A DNA stretch of 64,000 nt from CAZEHO01 sp964511945. Its GTDB lineage: Bacteria > Actinomycetota > Acidimicrobiia > Spongiisociales > UBA11373. The translations under genes were made by a program, and so were the position numbers. Below the pieces are notes generated by a model. That model ran no database searches, was not told the DNA's origin, and saw nothing but the letters and a program-made list of their open reading frames with translations. The stretch lies in NCBI GenBank assembly GCA_964511945.1, contig CAZEHO010000005.1, forward strand, positions 48,315 to 112,314. Direction: 5' to 3'. How positions within the stretch are numbered: position 1 is the first letter of the stretch; every line of letters begins with the position of its first letter. Below, piece after piece: positions 1 through 7,585 of the stretch.

Positions 1-525
1 CTGGCGGACGAAGCCGCGGGCACAGAGGAAACCGAGATGGCTCGGAGAAAAGGCCGGCACCAGATCCGGCTGATCGCCGAGTTCGCGCCAGCCCTCGACG
101 CAGCGCTCGAGGGTCTCGGGCCGGGATTGCACTGCAGCGAACATGCCGCACGGATTGGCAACATCGGTCAGCGGTTCACCCTGCATGTCGGTGATGATCA
201 CCATCGCTCCGACCGCCCGGCCGACGAGGTCGGCGAGGGTTTGTAAGGCGTCACCGGCTACGGCAGGCCGGCGCACATCGGGGGCCGAAGCCGCTGCGGG
301 GACCTCGCCACCGCTCAGCCAGGCGTGGATCCGCTCGGCCGGGAAGCGCCACTGTCGTCCCACTTTGACTGCCGGCAGCCGGCCGTCTTCAGCCATGCGG
401 TAGATCGTGGAGCGGTCGACGTTGATCAGCGCTTGCACATCCTTGGTCGTCAGCAGGGTTCCGCCGACCGGGGCGGTTTGCACCTGCGGATCATGCATCT
501 CCTGCATGTTGTGCATCGTATGCAT
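1..525 (-). CDS. Helix-turn-helix regulator with PocR-type sensory domain (partial)
   Basis: The gene runs off the left edge, so only its N-terminal part is visible. After a Met-rich N-terminus comes an excisionase/MerR-type DNA-binding domain (LTTKDVQALINVDRSTIYRM, then VKVGRQWRFP and the helix of an HTH_17 fold). A PocR-like ligand-binding segment follows (MVIITDMQGEPLTDV, NPCGMF, FLCARGF). PocR domains sense small ligands in transcriptional and second-messenger regulators; the effector part here lies outside the window. ATG codons at 525, 516, 507 and 498 are all in frame and the codon just before is a stop, so the start is uncertain. A six-fold TGCAT repeat overlaps this start region, which may reflect autoregulation (inference). 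Confidence 0.7.
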   Translation of the reverse strand, partial: MHTMHNMQEMHDPQVQTAPVGGTLLTTKDVQALINVDRSTIYRMAEDGRLPAVKVGRQWRFPAERIHAWLSGGEVPAAASAPDVRRPAVAGDALQTLADLVGRAVGAMVIITDMQGEPLTDVANPCGMFAAVQSRPETLERCVEGWRELGDQPDLVPAFSPSHLGFLCARGFVRQ

Positions 526-541
526 GCTGCATGATGTGCAT
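494..541. repeat. Six-copy TGCAT array
   Basis: TGCAT occurs at 494, 503, 512, 521, 528 and 537, so the spacing is 9, 9, 9, 7 and 9 bp. The array covers the possible start codons of the leftward regulator and the DNA just upstream. It could be an operator for that regulator or part of its coding sequence. Confidence 0.7.
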
Positions 542-639
542 TAGGGCCGTTTGTCCCGAATGGCCGGGACCCCACGAGAGTCTCCATTCCTGCGCTCTCC
601 CCCGCATCACAAGAGTGTCGTTTCCCAGGTCGGGCGCTC

Positions 640-668
640 TTGACATGGGGGGTACGGTGGGAACGAAT
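640..668 (+). promoter_or_regulatory. Candidate promoter with overlapping palindrome
   Basis: A perfect TTGACA (640-645) is followed after 17 nt by ACGAAT (663-668), a weak -10. The palindrome GAACGAATCGTTC (661-673) overlaps the -10 and could be an operator. It would drive the small gene at 684. Confidence 0.4.
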
Positions 669-683
669 CGTTCTGGAGACCCG

Positions 684-884
684 ATGGCCTGGCTGTGGAC
701 CGATACTCTTGCAGCGCTGCTCGTCGAGCACGATCAGGTGCCGGCCGAGCAGTTGGCGGCGTGGGTGGAGCGGCCGATCGGCTACCGGCTCGACGAGGGT
801 CAGGACCCGCTCGGTCTGGCCCGTCGGATCCTCATGGAGCGGGGTGACGACGCCGGCGGAATGCTGGCGGCCGCCGCCGGCTGA
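684..884 (+). CDS. Small hypothetical protein, 66 aa
   Basis: I do not recognise this protein. It starts at ATG 684 with GGAG about 7 nt upstream. It begins MAWLWTDTLAALLVEHDQ and continues as an amphipathic, acidic, probably all-helical protein ending in an alanine run. No membrane segment or metal motif is visible. It lies divergently from the PocR regulator and convergently with the helix-hairpin-helix gene at 912, and its own candidate promoter is at 640. The open frame could be extended upstream to 531, but the added segment looks non-coding. Confidence 0.5.
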   Translation: MAWLWTDTLAALLVEHDQVPAEQLAAWVERPIGYRLDEGQDPLGLARRILMERGDDAGGMLAAAAG

Positions 885-911
885 CGGGTAACCGCAGCGA
901 CGGGTCGGTGG

Positions 912-1721
912 CTAGAGTTCCTCGCCGTACGTATCCCGAAGCAGTTTCGTAGCGGCGCCGATCCAGTCGTCGCGCGCGATGCGTCCCGGGAAGGCATCGA
1001 GGGCAGCAGTCACCATGGCGATGTCGTCCGGTCCCCATTGGGCGATCTGGCGGAAGGTGCGGATTCCCATGCTGTTGAGGAGCCCCTCCAGCTTCGGACC
1101 GATGCCCCTGATTGCCTTGAGGTCATCGGACATCTCCTCGTCGCCGATGGCAAACCGCATCGCCACCTGCGCCGCAGCTTCATCCTGGGTGATCTGGGGG
1201 GCTTGGTCCGCGGCCAGGCGTGCTTCCAGCTCGGTGATGCGGGCATCCTTGGCATCGAGGGCGGCGCCGAGCTCGTGAATCTGGTCGTCGACGCCGGCCT
1301 CGAGGTCGGCAATGCGGGCATCGCGGTCGGCAAGGCCGGAGCGCAGCGCATCGATCTCCCCGGTGCGGGCTTCGAGATCACCAGAGCGAGACCGGGCGGT
1401 GTCGAGATCGCCCTCGAGGTCGGCGATGCGCGTTTCGAGTTCGAGGCGTATCGCGTTGCCGTCCGATGCGGCGGCCTCGAGTGCAGCTTCCAACTCGGCA
1501 ACTCGTCCCGATGCCGCGCCCGCGTCTCGCTCCACGGTGGAGGTCCGGTCCTGAGCCGTCCGGAGCAGGCTCCGGCAGGTCTCGAGCTCACGGTTGGTGT
1601 CGGCGAGCGCCGTGCGCTGCGCGCGGCTGCCCCAGAAGTGGCGGAAGAGCCAGCCGACGACGAACCCGATGAGGATGGCGAGGATCAGGAACAGGATGAT
1701 CTGTCCGGCCAGATACCGCAT
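912..1721 (-). CDS. Membrane-anchored coiled-coil protein with C-terminal helix-hairpin-helix
   Basis: This 269-aa protein has one N-terminal transmembrane segment (about residues 5-27). A long coiled coil rich in Leu, Glu, Asp and Arg follows (about 35-190), and then a C-terminal domain starting IRGIGPKLEGLLNSMGI and containing FPGRIARDDWI. That tail is a helix-hairpin-helix fold known fused to many unrelated bacterial proteins, where it may bind nucleic acid or protein. The gene follows the OmpA gene by 3 nt with GGAAG upstream of its ATG, so it is the last gene of the 4333-912 operon. A role in an envelope-DNA or envelope-scaffold complex is possible but unproven. Confidence 0.7.
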   Translation of the reverse strand: MRYLAGQIILFLILAILIGFVVGWLFRHFWGSRAQRTALADTNRELETCRSLLRTAQDRTSTVERDAGAASGRVAELEAALEAAASDGNAIRLELETRIADLEGDLDTARSRSGDLEARTGEIDALRSGLADRDARIADLEAGVDDQIHELGAALDAKDARITELEARLAADQAPQITQDEAAAQVAMRFAIGDEEMSDDLKAIRGIGPKLEGLLNSMGIRTFRQIAQWGPDDIAMVTAALDAFPGRIARDDWIGAATKLLRDTYGEEL

Positions 1722-1724
1722 GGT

Positions 1725-2888
1725 CTACTCGCTTCCTTCCACGGTGAACTCGATCCTTCGATTCAGAGCCTGACCCTCGGGCGTGTTGTTGTCCGCGATC
1801 GGCTGGGTCTCGCCGTAACCGACGGCGGTGAGCTGGACCGGGTCGACGCCGGCCGCGATGAGATACGCCAGGACGCTATCCGCCCTGGCTTGACTGAGCA
1901 CGAGGTTGTCGGCGGCATCACCCACCGCGTCGGTGTGGCCACCTATCTCGACCCGGGCGCCGGGGTGGGCAATCAGGATTTCGGCGATCCGGCTTAGGTA
2001 GGCCGTCGCTTCATCGGCGACCTCGAAGCTGCGAGTCTCGAAAAGCACGTCGGGAGCGAACTCAGCGGCGTTGAGTTCGGTCTCGAGTTCTCCGGCTTCC
2101 CCGGCATCCGGTGCTTCGGCAAGGTCGAGGCCGTCGGTGACGGCGAAGCCTGCCCCCTCGAGAGCCTCGACGACCGCCGCCGCGGCGTCGTTGGAGGCCA
2201 CCCCGCCCGCCACGGTGACGTCGGTGCCGTGGACGGAGAGCTGGAGGTCGGAAATGCCCCGAAGGGCTCCGGCTGCACCGGCGAGCGGTGTCACCCAACC
2301 GCTTCCTACCGCGTCGGGGTCGATGGTGATCTCCGAGACGATCTCCCTCCCCGGGAAGGCGGCTGCAAACGCGTCGCCGAGTGCGGCGGCCTCGACACCC
2401 GATGACACCACCCCGCGCATTGTGATCTGATCGACGGTGGCGTTGAGCTCAAGGCTGGCGGCGGCCTCCTCGGGCACCGTGGTCGTCGTGGATGTGGTGG
2501 TCGTTGTGGCCGGTGGGGTGGATGTCGTTGTGGTGGTGGCTGGCGCCGCGGTGGTGGTCGTAGCAGGCGGCAGTGTGGTCGTTGCGGCCGGTGCGCCTCC
2601 CTCGAAGCTGGTGTCGACGCCGGCCACCCCCCAGAGGGCGCCGACCACCGCGTCGGCTCTGGCACGCTCGGCGTCGTCGGCATACGGTCCGGTCAGGGTT
2701 CCATCTCGGCCGTCGAATTCGATGGTCCCGGCCAATCCCGCGGCCTCCAGAGCATGTACCGACCGGGCTTCGAGATCCTCTTCGATTGGTCCGGAGCGGA
2801 ACACGATGGCAGCGATGACGACCAGCACCCACAGGATCGCTCCCACGACAAGCGTCGTAAGGGCACGAGGCCGATCCTGGAATGGCAC
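1725..2888 (-). CDS. OmpA-family envelope protein with BON-like repeats
   Basis: The protein has 387 residues. A transmembrane anchor (about 12-32) precedes a BON-like region, a Thr/Pro-rich linker (about 105-145), a second BON-like region and a C-terminal OmpA peptidoglycan-binding domain (EIGGHTDAVGDAADN, LSQARADSV, YGETQP, NRRIEF). This layout resembles mycobacterial ArfA (OmpATb). It starts at GTG 2888 behind GGGAGG, with a TATCAT -10 candidate at 2914-2919. The neighbouring coiled-coil membrane proteins on the same strand suggest a shared envelope structure. The OmpA domain is certain; pore formation cannot be inferred. Confidence 0.85.
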   Translation of the reverse strand: MPFQDRPRALTTLVVGAILWVLVVIAAIVFRSGPIEEDLEARSVHALEAAGLAGTIEFDGRDGTLTGPYADDAERARADAVVGALWGVAGVDTSFEGGAPAATTTLPPATTTTAAPATTTTTSTPPATTTTTSTTTTVPEEAAASLELNATVDQITMRGVVSSGVEAAALGDAFAAAFPGREIVSEITIDPDAVGSGWVTPLAGAAGALRGISDLQLSVHGTDVTVAGGVASNDAAAAVVEALEGAGFAVTDGLDLAEAPDAGEAGELETELNAAEFAPDVLFETRSFEVADEATAYLSRIAEILIAHPGARVEIGGHTDAVGDAADNLVLSQARADSVLAYLIAAGVDPVQLTAVGYGETQPIADNNTPEGQALNRRIEFTVEGSE

Positions 2889-2948
2889 GTCATCCTCCCG
2901 GTGATCCGGGTGGATGATAGACGGTGCCTGGTGTTGCCAGGACCGGCC

Positions 2949-3521
2949 CTAATCGGGCTCCTCGGCGGACTGGTGCACGGTTGGGTCGGGGCAGCGCAGG
3001 CTTTCGAGGGTGGCCAAGCCCGATTCGAGTTCGTCAATGCGGGTCCGGGCATCCCCCTTACCGTCGGCGCCGCCGGCACCGTCGTCACTGCCGGCCCGCA
3101 ACGCCATGAGCTCATCCTCCGCCTTGGCCAGTTCACGCTCCAATGTGTCGACCTGCGCCAGCAGGTCGGTGACGTCGGCGAGCGGTGGTGCGGGGGTGGT
3201 GTCTGCCGGATCGGCGGGTGGCGTGTCGGGTGGGATGGGAAACAGGTCGCCATCGTCGACCCGGCCTGTCTCGAGCTCCGCGGTCTTGGTTTCCGCCTCG
3301 ACGAGCTGCACCTTGGATTCCCGGAGTTCGGTCCTCACCCGCTCGAGCTCCGCGGCGGCCTCTGAGCGAGCCTCCTCGGCAGCGTGGAGATCCCGGTCGC
3401 GAGCTGCGATCCGGGTCTTCCAGTCCCGGGTGTCGCCGTTCGGCTTGCGGCGGCCGATGAGCCATCCAGCGAACGCGCCTACGAGGAGCCCACCACCGGC
3501 CCCGGCCGCAAGCCAGATCAT
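2949..3521 (-). CDS. Membrane-anchored coiled-coil protein, 190 aa
   Basis: I do not recognise a family. The N-terminus is a Gly-rich transmembrane segment (MIWLAAGAGGGLLVGAFAGW) followed by basic GRRKPN. A coiled coil follows (about 30-100), then a Pro/Thr/Asp-rich stretch, and a second short heptad region. I chose ATG 3521 because GAGG lies 5 nt upstream and the start falls 9 nt after the stop of the gene before it; a longer frame would overlap that gene. It lacks the helix-hairpin-helix tail present in the genes on either side of the cluster. Confidence 0.6.
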   Translation of the reverse strand: MIWLAAGAGGGLLVGAFAGWLIGRRKPNGDTRDWKTRIAARDRDLHAAEEARSEAAAELERVRTELRESKVQLVEAETKTAELETGRVDDGDLFPIPPDTPPADPADTTPAPPLADVTDLLAQVDTLERELAKAEDELMALRAGSDDGAGGADGKGDARTRIDELESGLATLESLRCPDPTVHQSAEEPD

Positions 3522-3532
3522 CCAGTCCTCGA

Positions 3533-4333
3533 TCAGCGGCGCACCTCCCGGCGCTGGCGCTTTGCGTCGCGCTCTTCCGCCAGATCTCGCGCCTGGTCGA
3601 CCCACCGGTCGTCGAAGATGCGACGGGGGTAGACCGGGATGACTCCTCCGAGCGCCTCCAGCTCCTCGGACGACAGTGCGGCCAGATCGTCGAAGCCGGA
3701 AACTCCCCGGTCGTGGAGGATCGCCGCAATCGCCGGTCCGATCCCGCTGATCCGGGTGAGGTCGTCAGGTCCGTCGGCAGGTTCCGGATCCAGCTCCTCC
3801 AGCAGCCCGACGAGCGACACGATGCGGGTTTCCTTCTCCTCGAGCGCAACGAGCTGTTGGTCGATGCGCTCGCGAAGGCGGCGGACCTCATCGGAGTCGC
3901 GTTCGTGTGCCCGATCTCGGAACCGTTGCTCCCACACCCGGTAGGGGTCGGCGGGTGCGGCCGGATCGCCGGTGCCGCTGAAGCGGGCGGTCCGCTCGCG
4001 CTCTGCATCGATGCTCTGGCGCAGCAACTCCACCTCCTCACGGAAGATCGCCGCGGTCTCCTCGGCATCGCGTCGGGCCCGCTGCTCCGATTCGAGTGCG
4101 GTGGTCAGCTCGTCGATCCGCCTCCCCCTTTCCCAGAGCTCGGGGAGCAGGCGTTCCAGTTCGGCGATCCGTGCTTCGAGGCGGCGGGCCTCTCCGTCGC
4201 GCACTCGTCGCAGGCGCTGCAGTTCATCCCGCAACTCTGCGGTGGCGATTTCACCATCGGGGCGCGCCGGCGGCGTGTCTCTCCGGCGGAGATCCTCGAG
4301 GTCGATGGGCGAGGTTGGTGTTGGTTGGTTCAT
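3533..4333 (-). CDS. Cytoplasmic coiled-coil protein with C-terminal helix-hairpin-helix
   Basis: This 266-aa protein has no membrane segment. A coiled coil with EAR and ELE heptads fills about residues 30-185. The C-terminus (LTRISGIGPAIAAILHDRGV, then YPRRIFDDRWVDQA) is the same type of helix-hairpin-helix domain as in the gene ending at 912, so the two are probably related by duplication of the tail. It is the first gene of a four-gene minus-strand operon. A TACACT -10 candidate lies at 4352-4357 in the divergent gap with the acetyltransferase. Confidence 0.65.
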   Translation of the reverse strand: MNQPTPTSPIDLEDLRRRDTPPARPDGEIATAELRDELQRLRRVRDGEARRLEARIAELERLLPELWERGRRIDELTTALESEQRARRDAEETAAIFREEVELLRQSIDAERERTARFSGTGDPAAPADPYRVWEQRFRDRAHERDSDEVRRLRERIDQQLVALEEKETRIVSLVGLLEELDPEPADGPDDLTRISGIGPAIAAILHDRGVSGFDDLAALSSEELEALGGVIPVYPRRIFDDRWVDQARDLAEERDAKRQRREVRR

Positions 4334-4392
4334 CTGGCGGATGGTCCGACCAGTGTACGGTCCGCCGCCGAACCGCGCCCGTTCCGGAGGAG

Positions 4393-4398
4393 TAGCTT
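4393..4398 (+). promoter_or_regulatory. -10 element of a probable leaderless mRNA
   Basis: TAGCTT lies 6 nt before the ATG at 4405. Confidence 0.5.
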
Positions 4399-4404
4399 GG
4401 ACCC

Positions 4405-4905
4405 ATGAGGGTTCGGCCGGCGCAGCGCGGAGACCTGCTCGCCATCGGGCGTGTTGCCGATGCCGCCCACTGGCAGACCTACCAAGCGCTGCTGGGCCCC
4501 GGGGCCATCACCGAGCTGATCCAGCGGTCCTACTCGCCGTCGGCGCTGAAGCGGAAGCTACTGTCGGGCGGGGTGCTGGTCGCCGAGGAGAACGACGGTG
4601 AGGTCATCGGGTTTGCGCATGCCCGCAACGCCGGCGACCACGTTGAGCTGGCCGCTATCTCGACGGATCCGCGCTACCGGCGCCGCGGTGCCGCCGGCGC
4701 GCTGGTCGAGGCGGTTCGGGCCTCCGCTCCCAATCTGCCGTTGTATGCGGATGTGCTCCTGGGCAATCTCGAGGCTGAGCGGTTCTACGAAGCGATGGGA
4801 TTCGCTCCGGGCGAGGTGATTCAGCGCCGGGTGGAGACCGAGCAGGTGGTCTCGCGCCGCTGGTGGGCGGCCCCGATGCCGGCCGGAGCGGCCGCAGAAG
4901 GCTGA
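4405..4905 (+). CDS. GNAT-family N-acetyltransferase
   Basis: The 166-aa protein has a GNAT fold. The acetyl-CoA loop is the (R/Q)xxGxG-like segment DPRYRRRGAAGALVEAV (about residues 91-107), preceded by the beta-strand VELAAIS and followed by NLEAERFYEAMGF, the typical C-terminal GNAT motif. It would acetylate an amine on an unknown substrate. It is divergent from the coiled-coil/OmpA operon and sits 44 nt before adenosine deaminase, which has its own -10, so they may be separate transcripts. Confidence 0.85.
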   Translation: MRVRPAQRGDLLAIGRVADAAHWQTYQALLGPGAITELIQRSYSPSALKRKLLSGGVLVAEENDGEVIGFAHARNAGDHVELAAISTDPRYRRRGAAGALVEAVRASAPNLPLYADVLLGNLEAERFYEAMGFAPGEVIQRRVETEQVVSRRWWAAPMPAGAAAEG

Positions 4906-4937
4906 TCCTCATCGTGCCCGAGGCTCTGGGAAGCCAC

Positions 4938-4943
4938 TAGCGT
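4938..4943 (+). promoter_or_regulatory. -10 element of a probable leaderless mRNA
   Basis: TAGCGT lies 6 nt before the GTG at 4950 and supports that start. Confidence 0.5.
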
Positions 4944-4949
4944 CGTGGT

Positions 4950-6002
4950 GTGAACACCACTTCGCTGCGAGCACTCCCCAAGGTGGTTCTCCATGATCAT
5001 CTCGATGGAGGTTTGCGGCCCTCCACCGTCATCGAACTTGCCCGGGATTCCGAGTACCACGATCTGCCGACGATGGATACCGACGACCTGGCGTCGTGGT
5101 TCGACCAGGGAGAGTCCGGATCGCTGGAGCGGTACCTGGAAGCGTTCCGCCACACCGTGGGTGTGATGCAGACCCCCGAAGCGCTGGCCAGAGTGGCGCA
5201 CGAGGCGGTGATGGATCTTGCCGCAGACGGCACGGTTTACGCCGAGCTGCGCTTTGCACCGAGCTTGCACCTGGCACAGGGCCTGAGCCGCGCCGAGGTG
5301 ATTGCAGCGGTCCTGGAAGGTGTTGCCGTCGGGACCGCTGAAGCCGGCATCGACGCCGGCGTCATCATCGATGCGATGCGGCAGGACGACGATTCGATGG
5401 AGGTGGCCACTGCAGCCCTGGACTTCCAGGGTCGGGGTGTCGTCGGGTTCGATCTGGCCGGGCCGGAAGCCGGTTTCCCCCCGACCGATCACCTCGATGC
5501 CTGCCGGGCGGCGCTGGCCGGAGGGCTCCATCTCACGATCCACGCCGGTGAGGCCGACGGACCGGAGAGCATGCTGGCGGCGCTCGAGATATGCGGTGCG
5601 GAGCGCCTCGGACACGGGGTCCGCATCGTCGACGACATGACGATCGCCAACGGGGCAGTCGCCGAGATGGGGCCGATTGCCCACCGGGTGCATCGCGACG
5701 CGGTTCCCCTTGAGGTCTGTCCGACCTCCAATCTTCACACCAGGGCGTTCCCCGGGCCGGCCGAACATCCGGTTGGGGTGTTGCATCGGGCCGGGTTCAC
5801 GGTGACGCTCAGCACAGACAACCGGCTGATGAGCCGCACCCGCCCGACCGACGAGTTCGCGATCGCGGTCGACCACCACGGGTTCGATCGGAGTGATCTG
5901 CTCCAGGTGACGCTGGCGGCCGCCGACGCCGCGTTTTGTCCGGAGGATGTGCGGAGCCGGGTCCGGGGACGGGTCGCAGCCGGGTTCGCAGTCCAGGTCT
6001 GA
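4950..6002 (+). CDS. add: Adenosine deaminase
   Basis: This 350-aa cytoplasmic enzyme hydrolyses adenosine to inosine and ammonia in purine salvage. The metal-dependent deaminase motifs are all present: HDHLDGG near residue 15 (two zinc-binding His), TIHAGEADG (His and catalytic Glu region), RLGHGVRI, LEVCPTSN and LSTDNR (final Asp). Length fits the family. Hypoxanthine made downstream could be salvaged by the Hpt encoded at 14067. An adenine deaminase of the same superfamily is possible but less likely given the motifs. Confidence 0.93.
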   Translation: MNTTSLRALPKVVLHDHLDGGLRPSTVIELARDSEYHDLPTMDTDDLASWFDQGESGSLERYLEAFRHTVGVMQTPEALARVAHEAVMDLAADGTVYAELRFAPSLHLAQGLSRAEVIAAVLEGVAVGTAEAGIDAGVIIDAMRQDDDSMEVATAALDFQGRGVVGFDLAGPEAGFPPTDHLDACRAALAGGLHLTIHAGEADGPESMLAALEICGAERLGHGVRIVDDMTIANGAVAEMGPIAHRVHRDAVPLEVCPTSNLHTRAFPGPAEHPVGVLHRAGFTVTLSTDNRLMSRTRPTDEFAIAVDHHGFDRSDLLQVTLAAADAAFCPEDVRSRVRGRVAAGFAVQV

Positions 6003-6017
6003 GGGGAACGGAGCGGT

Positions 6018-6833
6018 TCAGGCCAGGTTGCGGTCGATCCAGCCGGCCAGCGTGTCCACCATGACCGCGCCCCCGTCCTCGTTGTGCGGTTCGTGACGGA
6101 ACTCCGGGAACACGATGCGCTTCACCCCCGGGACGCCGTCGAGGAACTCGCCGCTGGCGGGCGGCACCAGAGTGTCCTCTGCCCCGTGGATGACCAGAGT
6201 CGGGACGGGCAGGCCCGCCTTGCACGCTGCTGTGGTGGGCTGCATGACGGCCAGGAACTCGGCTCCGAGGCGGGTCGTGGTCTTGGTGCATACCAGCGGA
6301 TCGGCGAAGTACGCCTCCCCCACCTTCGGATCTCTGGAGAGTTGCTCCCCCATGATGTCATTCGGCAGCGAGAGCTTCGGAGCGACTCGCGAGAGCACGC
6401 GGGCGGCAACCTTCTTGATCACAGGGACGTCGGCGTCGAGGACCGGGGCGGAAACCGCGAGCAGGCTCGGGGAGGTCCTGCGGCTGATGGCATACGCCAG
6501 ACCGATGAGCCCCCCGAGCGAATGGCCGAAGAGGACCGTTGGGGCATCCAGTCCGGCGACGTCGCCGAGCCGTTCCGCGACGTGGTCGAGGTAGACGTCG
6601 AAGCGATCGACGTAAGCCCGCGCCCCGCCCGAGGAACCGAAACCGGGCAGGTCGAAGGCGTGAACGGCGAAACCGCGCCCGGCAAGGGCGGCGCCTACGT
6701 GCTCGTAGCGGCCGCTGTGCTCACCGAGGCCGTGAACGATCAGGATCCCGGCGCGGGGCGTCCCTGCGGCTTCCCACCGACGGGTCAGGATATCGGTGCC
6801 GTCGAAAGCGGTGATACGGGTGGTCATGCTCAT
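6018..6833 (-). CDS. Alpha/beta hydrolase, monoacylglycerol-lipase type
   Basis: The 271-aa protein has the alpha/beta-hydrolase plan of Hydrolase_4 (monoacylglycerol lipase and lysophospholipase) enzymes: oxyanion-hole segment VHGLGEHSGRY, then FDLPGFGSSGG, nucleophile elbow GHSLGG (Ser105), an acid in HGAEDTLVPP, and a catalytic His in FRHEPHNE. No signal peptide is present. The ATG overlaps the stop of ppgK as ATGA, so it is translationally coupled as the last gene of the gcv-ppgK string. Substrate is inferred from the family only. Confidence 0.85.
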   Translation of the reverse strand: MSMTTRITAFDGTDILTRRWEAAGTPRAGILIVHGLGEHSGRYEHVGAALAGRGFAVHAFDLPGFGSSGGARAYVDRFDVYLDHVAERLGDVAGLDAPTVLFGHSLGGLIGLAYAISRRTSPSLLAVSAPVLDADVPVIKKVAARVLSRVAPKLSLPNDIMGEQLSRDPKVGEAYFADPLVCTKTTTRLGAEFLAVMQPTTAACKAGLPVPTLVIHGAEDTLVPPASGEFLDGVPGVKRIVFPEFRHEPHNEDGGAVMVDTLAGWIDRNLA

Positions 6834-7585
6834 GGCTGGTCTCCTCGTGAGGCGGCCAGGGCCACACCGGCGATCCCGGCGTTGTTGCGCAGGGCGGCCG
6901 GGACGATCGGAGCGCGGGTTTCGAGGAGATGAAGGAACTTCTCATGCTTGCGGCTGATGCCACCGCCGAAGATGAACAGCGCAGGCCACAACAACGACTC
7001 GACATACTGCATGTAGGCCGAAGCCCGCTCCGCCCATTCCGCCCAGCTCAGCTGCTCCACTTCCCTGGCATTCGATGACGCTCGCAACTCGGCGCTGTCT
7101 CCCCACATCTCCAGGTGGCCGAGTTCGGTGTTCGATACCAGCTCTCCATTGGCGAACACCGCGCTGCCGATCCCCGTTCCGAACGTCAGAAGAATGACGA
7201 CCCCGTTGCGCGCCGGATGGTCCTTTCCGACGCCCCACGCCATTTCCGCAATGCCCGCGGCATCGGCATCGTTCATCAGCGTGACCGGACGCTCGAGACG
7301 CTTTGCCAGGTACTCGGTTCCCTTTCCGATCCAGGCATCATCGATGTTCGCCGCGGTGTGCAGCACGCCGTCCTGGACGGGCCCGGGAAGGGTGCACCCG
7401 ATCGGGCCGTCCCACTCCGCCATCGCCACGACCTCTGCGATCGTTTCGACGACAGCCTTGGGTTTCGACGGCCGCGGCGTCTTGAGCTTCCGGCGCTCCC
7501 CGATCAGCTGCCCGGTGGCCAGGTCGACGACTCCACCCTTGATGCCGGAACCGCCGACGTCAACCCCGAGCATTCGGTCGCTCAT
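6830..7585 (-). CDS. ppgK: Polyphosphate glucokinase
   Basis: A 251-aa ROK-type kinase that phosphorylates glucose with polyphosphate (and usually ATP). Visible motifs are the phosphate-binding VDVGGSGIKGGVVD near the N-terminus, LPGPVQDG, the sugar-binding LMNDADAAG, and LTFGTGIGSAVF. These match actinobacterial PpgK more closely than general glucokinases. ATG 7585 overlaps the gcvPB stop by one base (TGATG). A longer frame would run into gcvPB, so this start is preferred. Confidence 0.9.
   Translation of the reverse strand: MSDRMLGVDVGGSGIKGGVVDLATGQLIGERRKLKTPRPSKPKAVVETIAEVVAMAEWDGPIGCTLPGPVQDGVLHTAANIDDAWIGKGTEYLAKRLERPVTLMNDADAAGIAEMAWGVGKDHPARNGVVILLTFGTGIGSAVFANGELVSNTELGHLEMWGDSAELRASSNAREVEQLSWAEWAERASAYMQYVESLLWPALFIFGGGISRKHEKFLHLLETRAPIVPAALRNNAGIAGVALAASRGDQP

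Noticed and set aside
661..673. LexA (SOS) box at GAACGAATCGTTC
   Set aside because: Actinobacterial SOS boxes have four bases between GAAC and GTTC; here there are five, so I call it only a palindrome.
2437..2580. Low-complexity repeat in the OmpA gene
   Set aside because: It encodes the Thr/Pro-rich linker of the OmpA protein and is not a separate DNA element.
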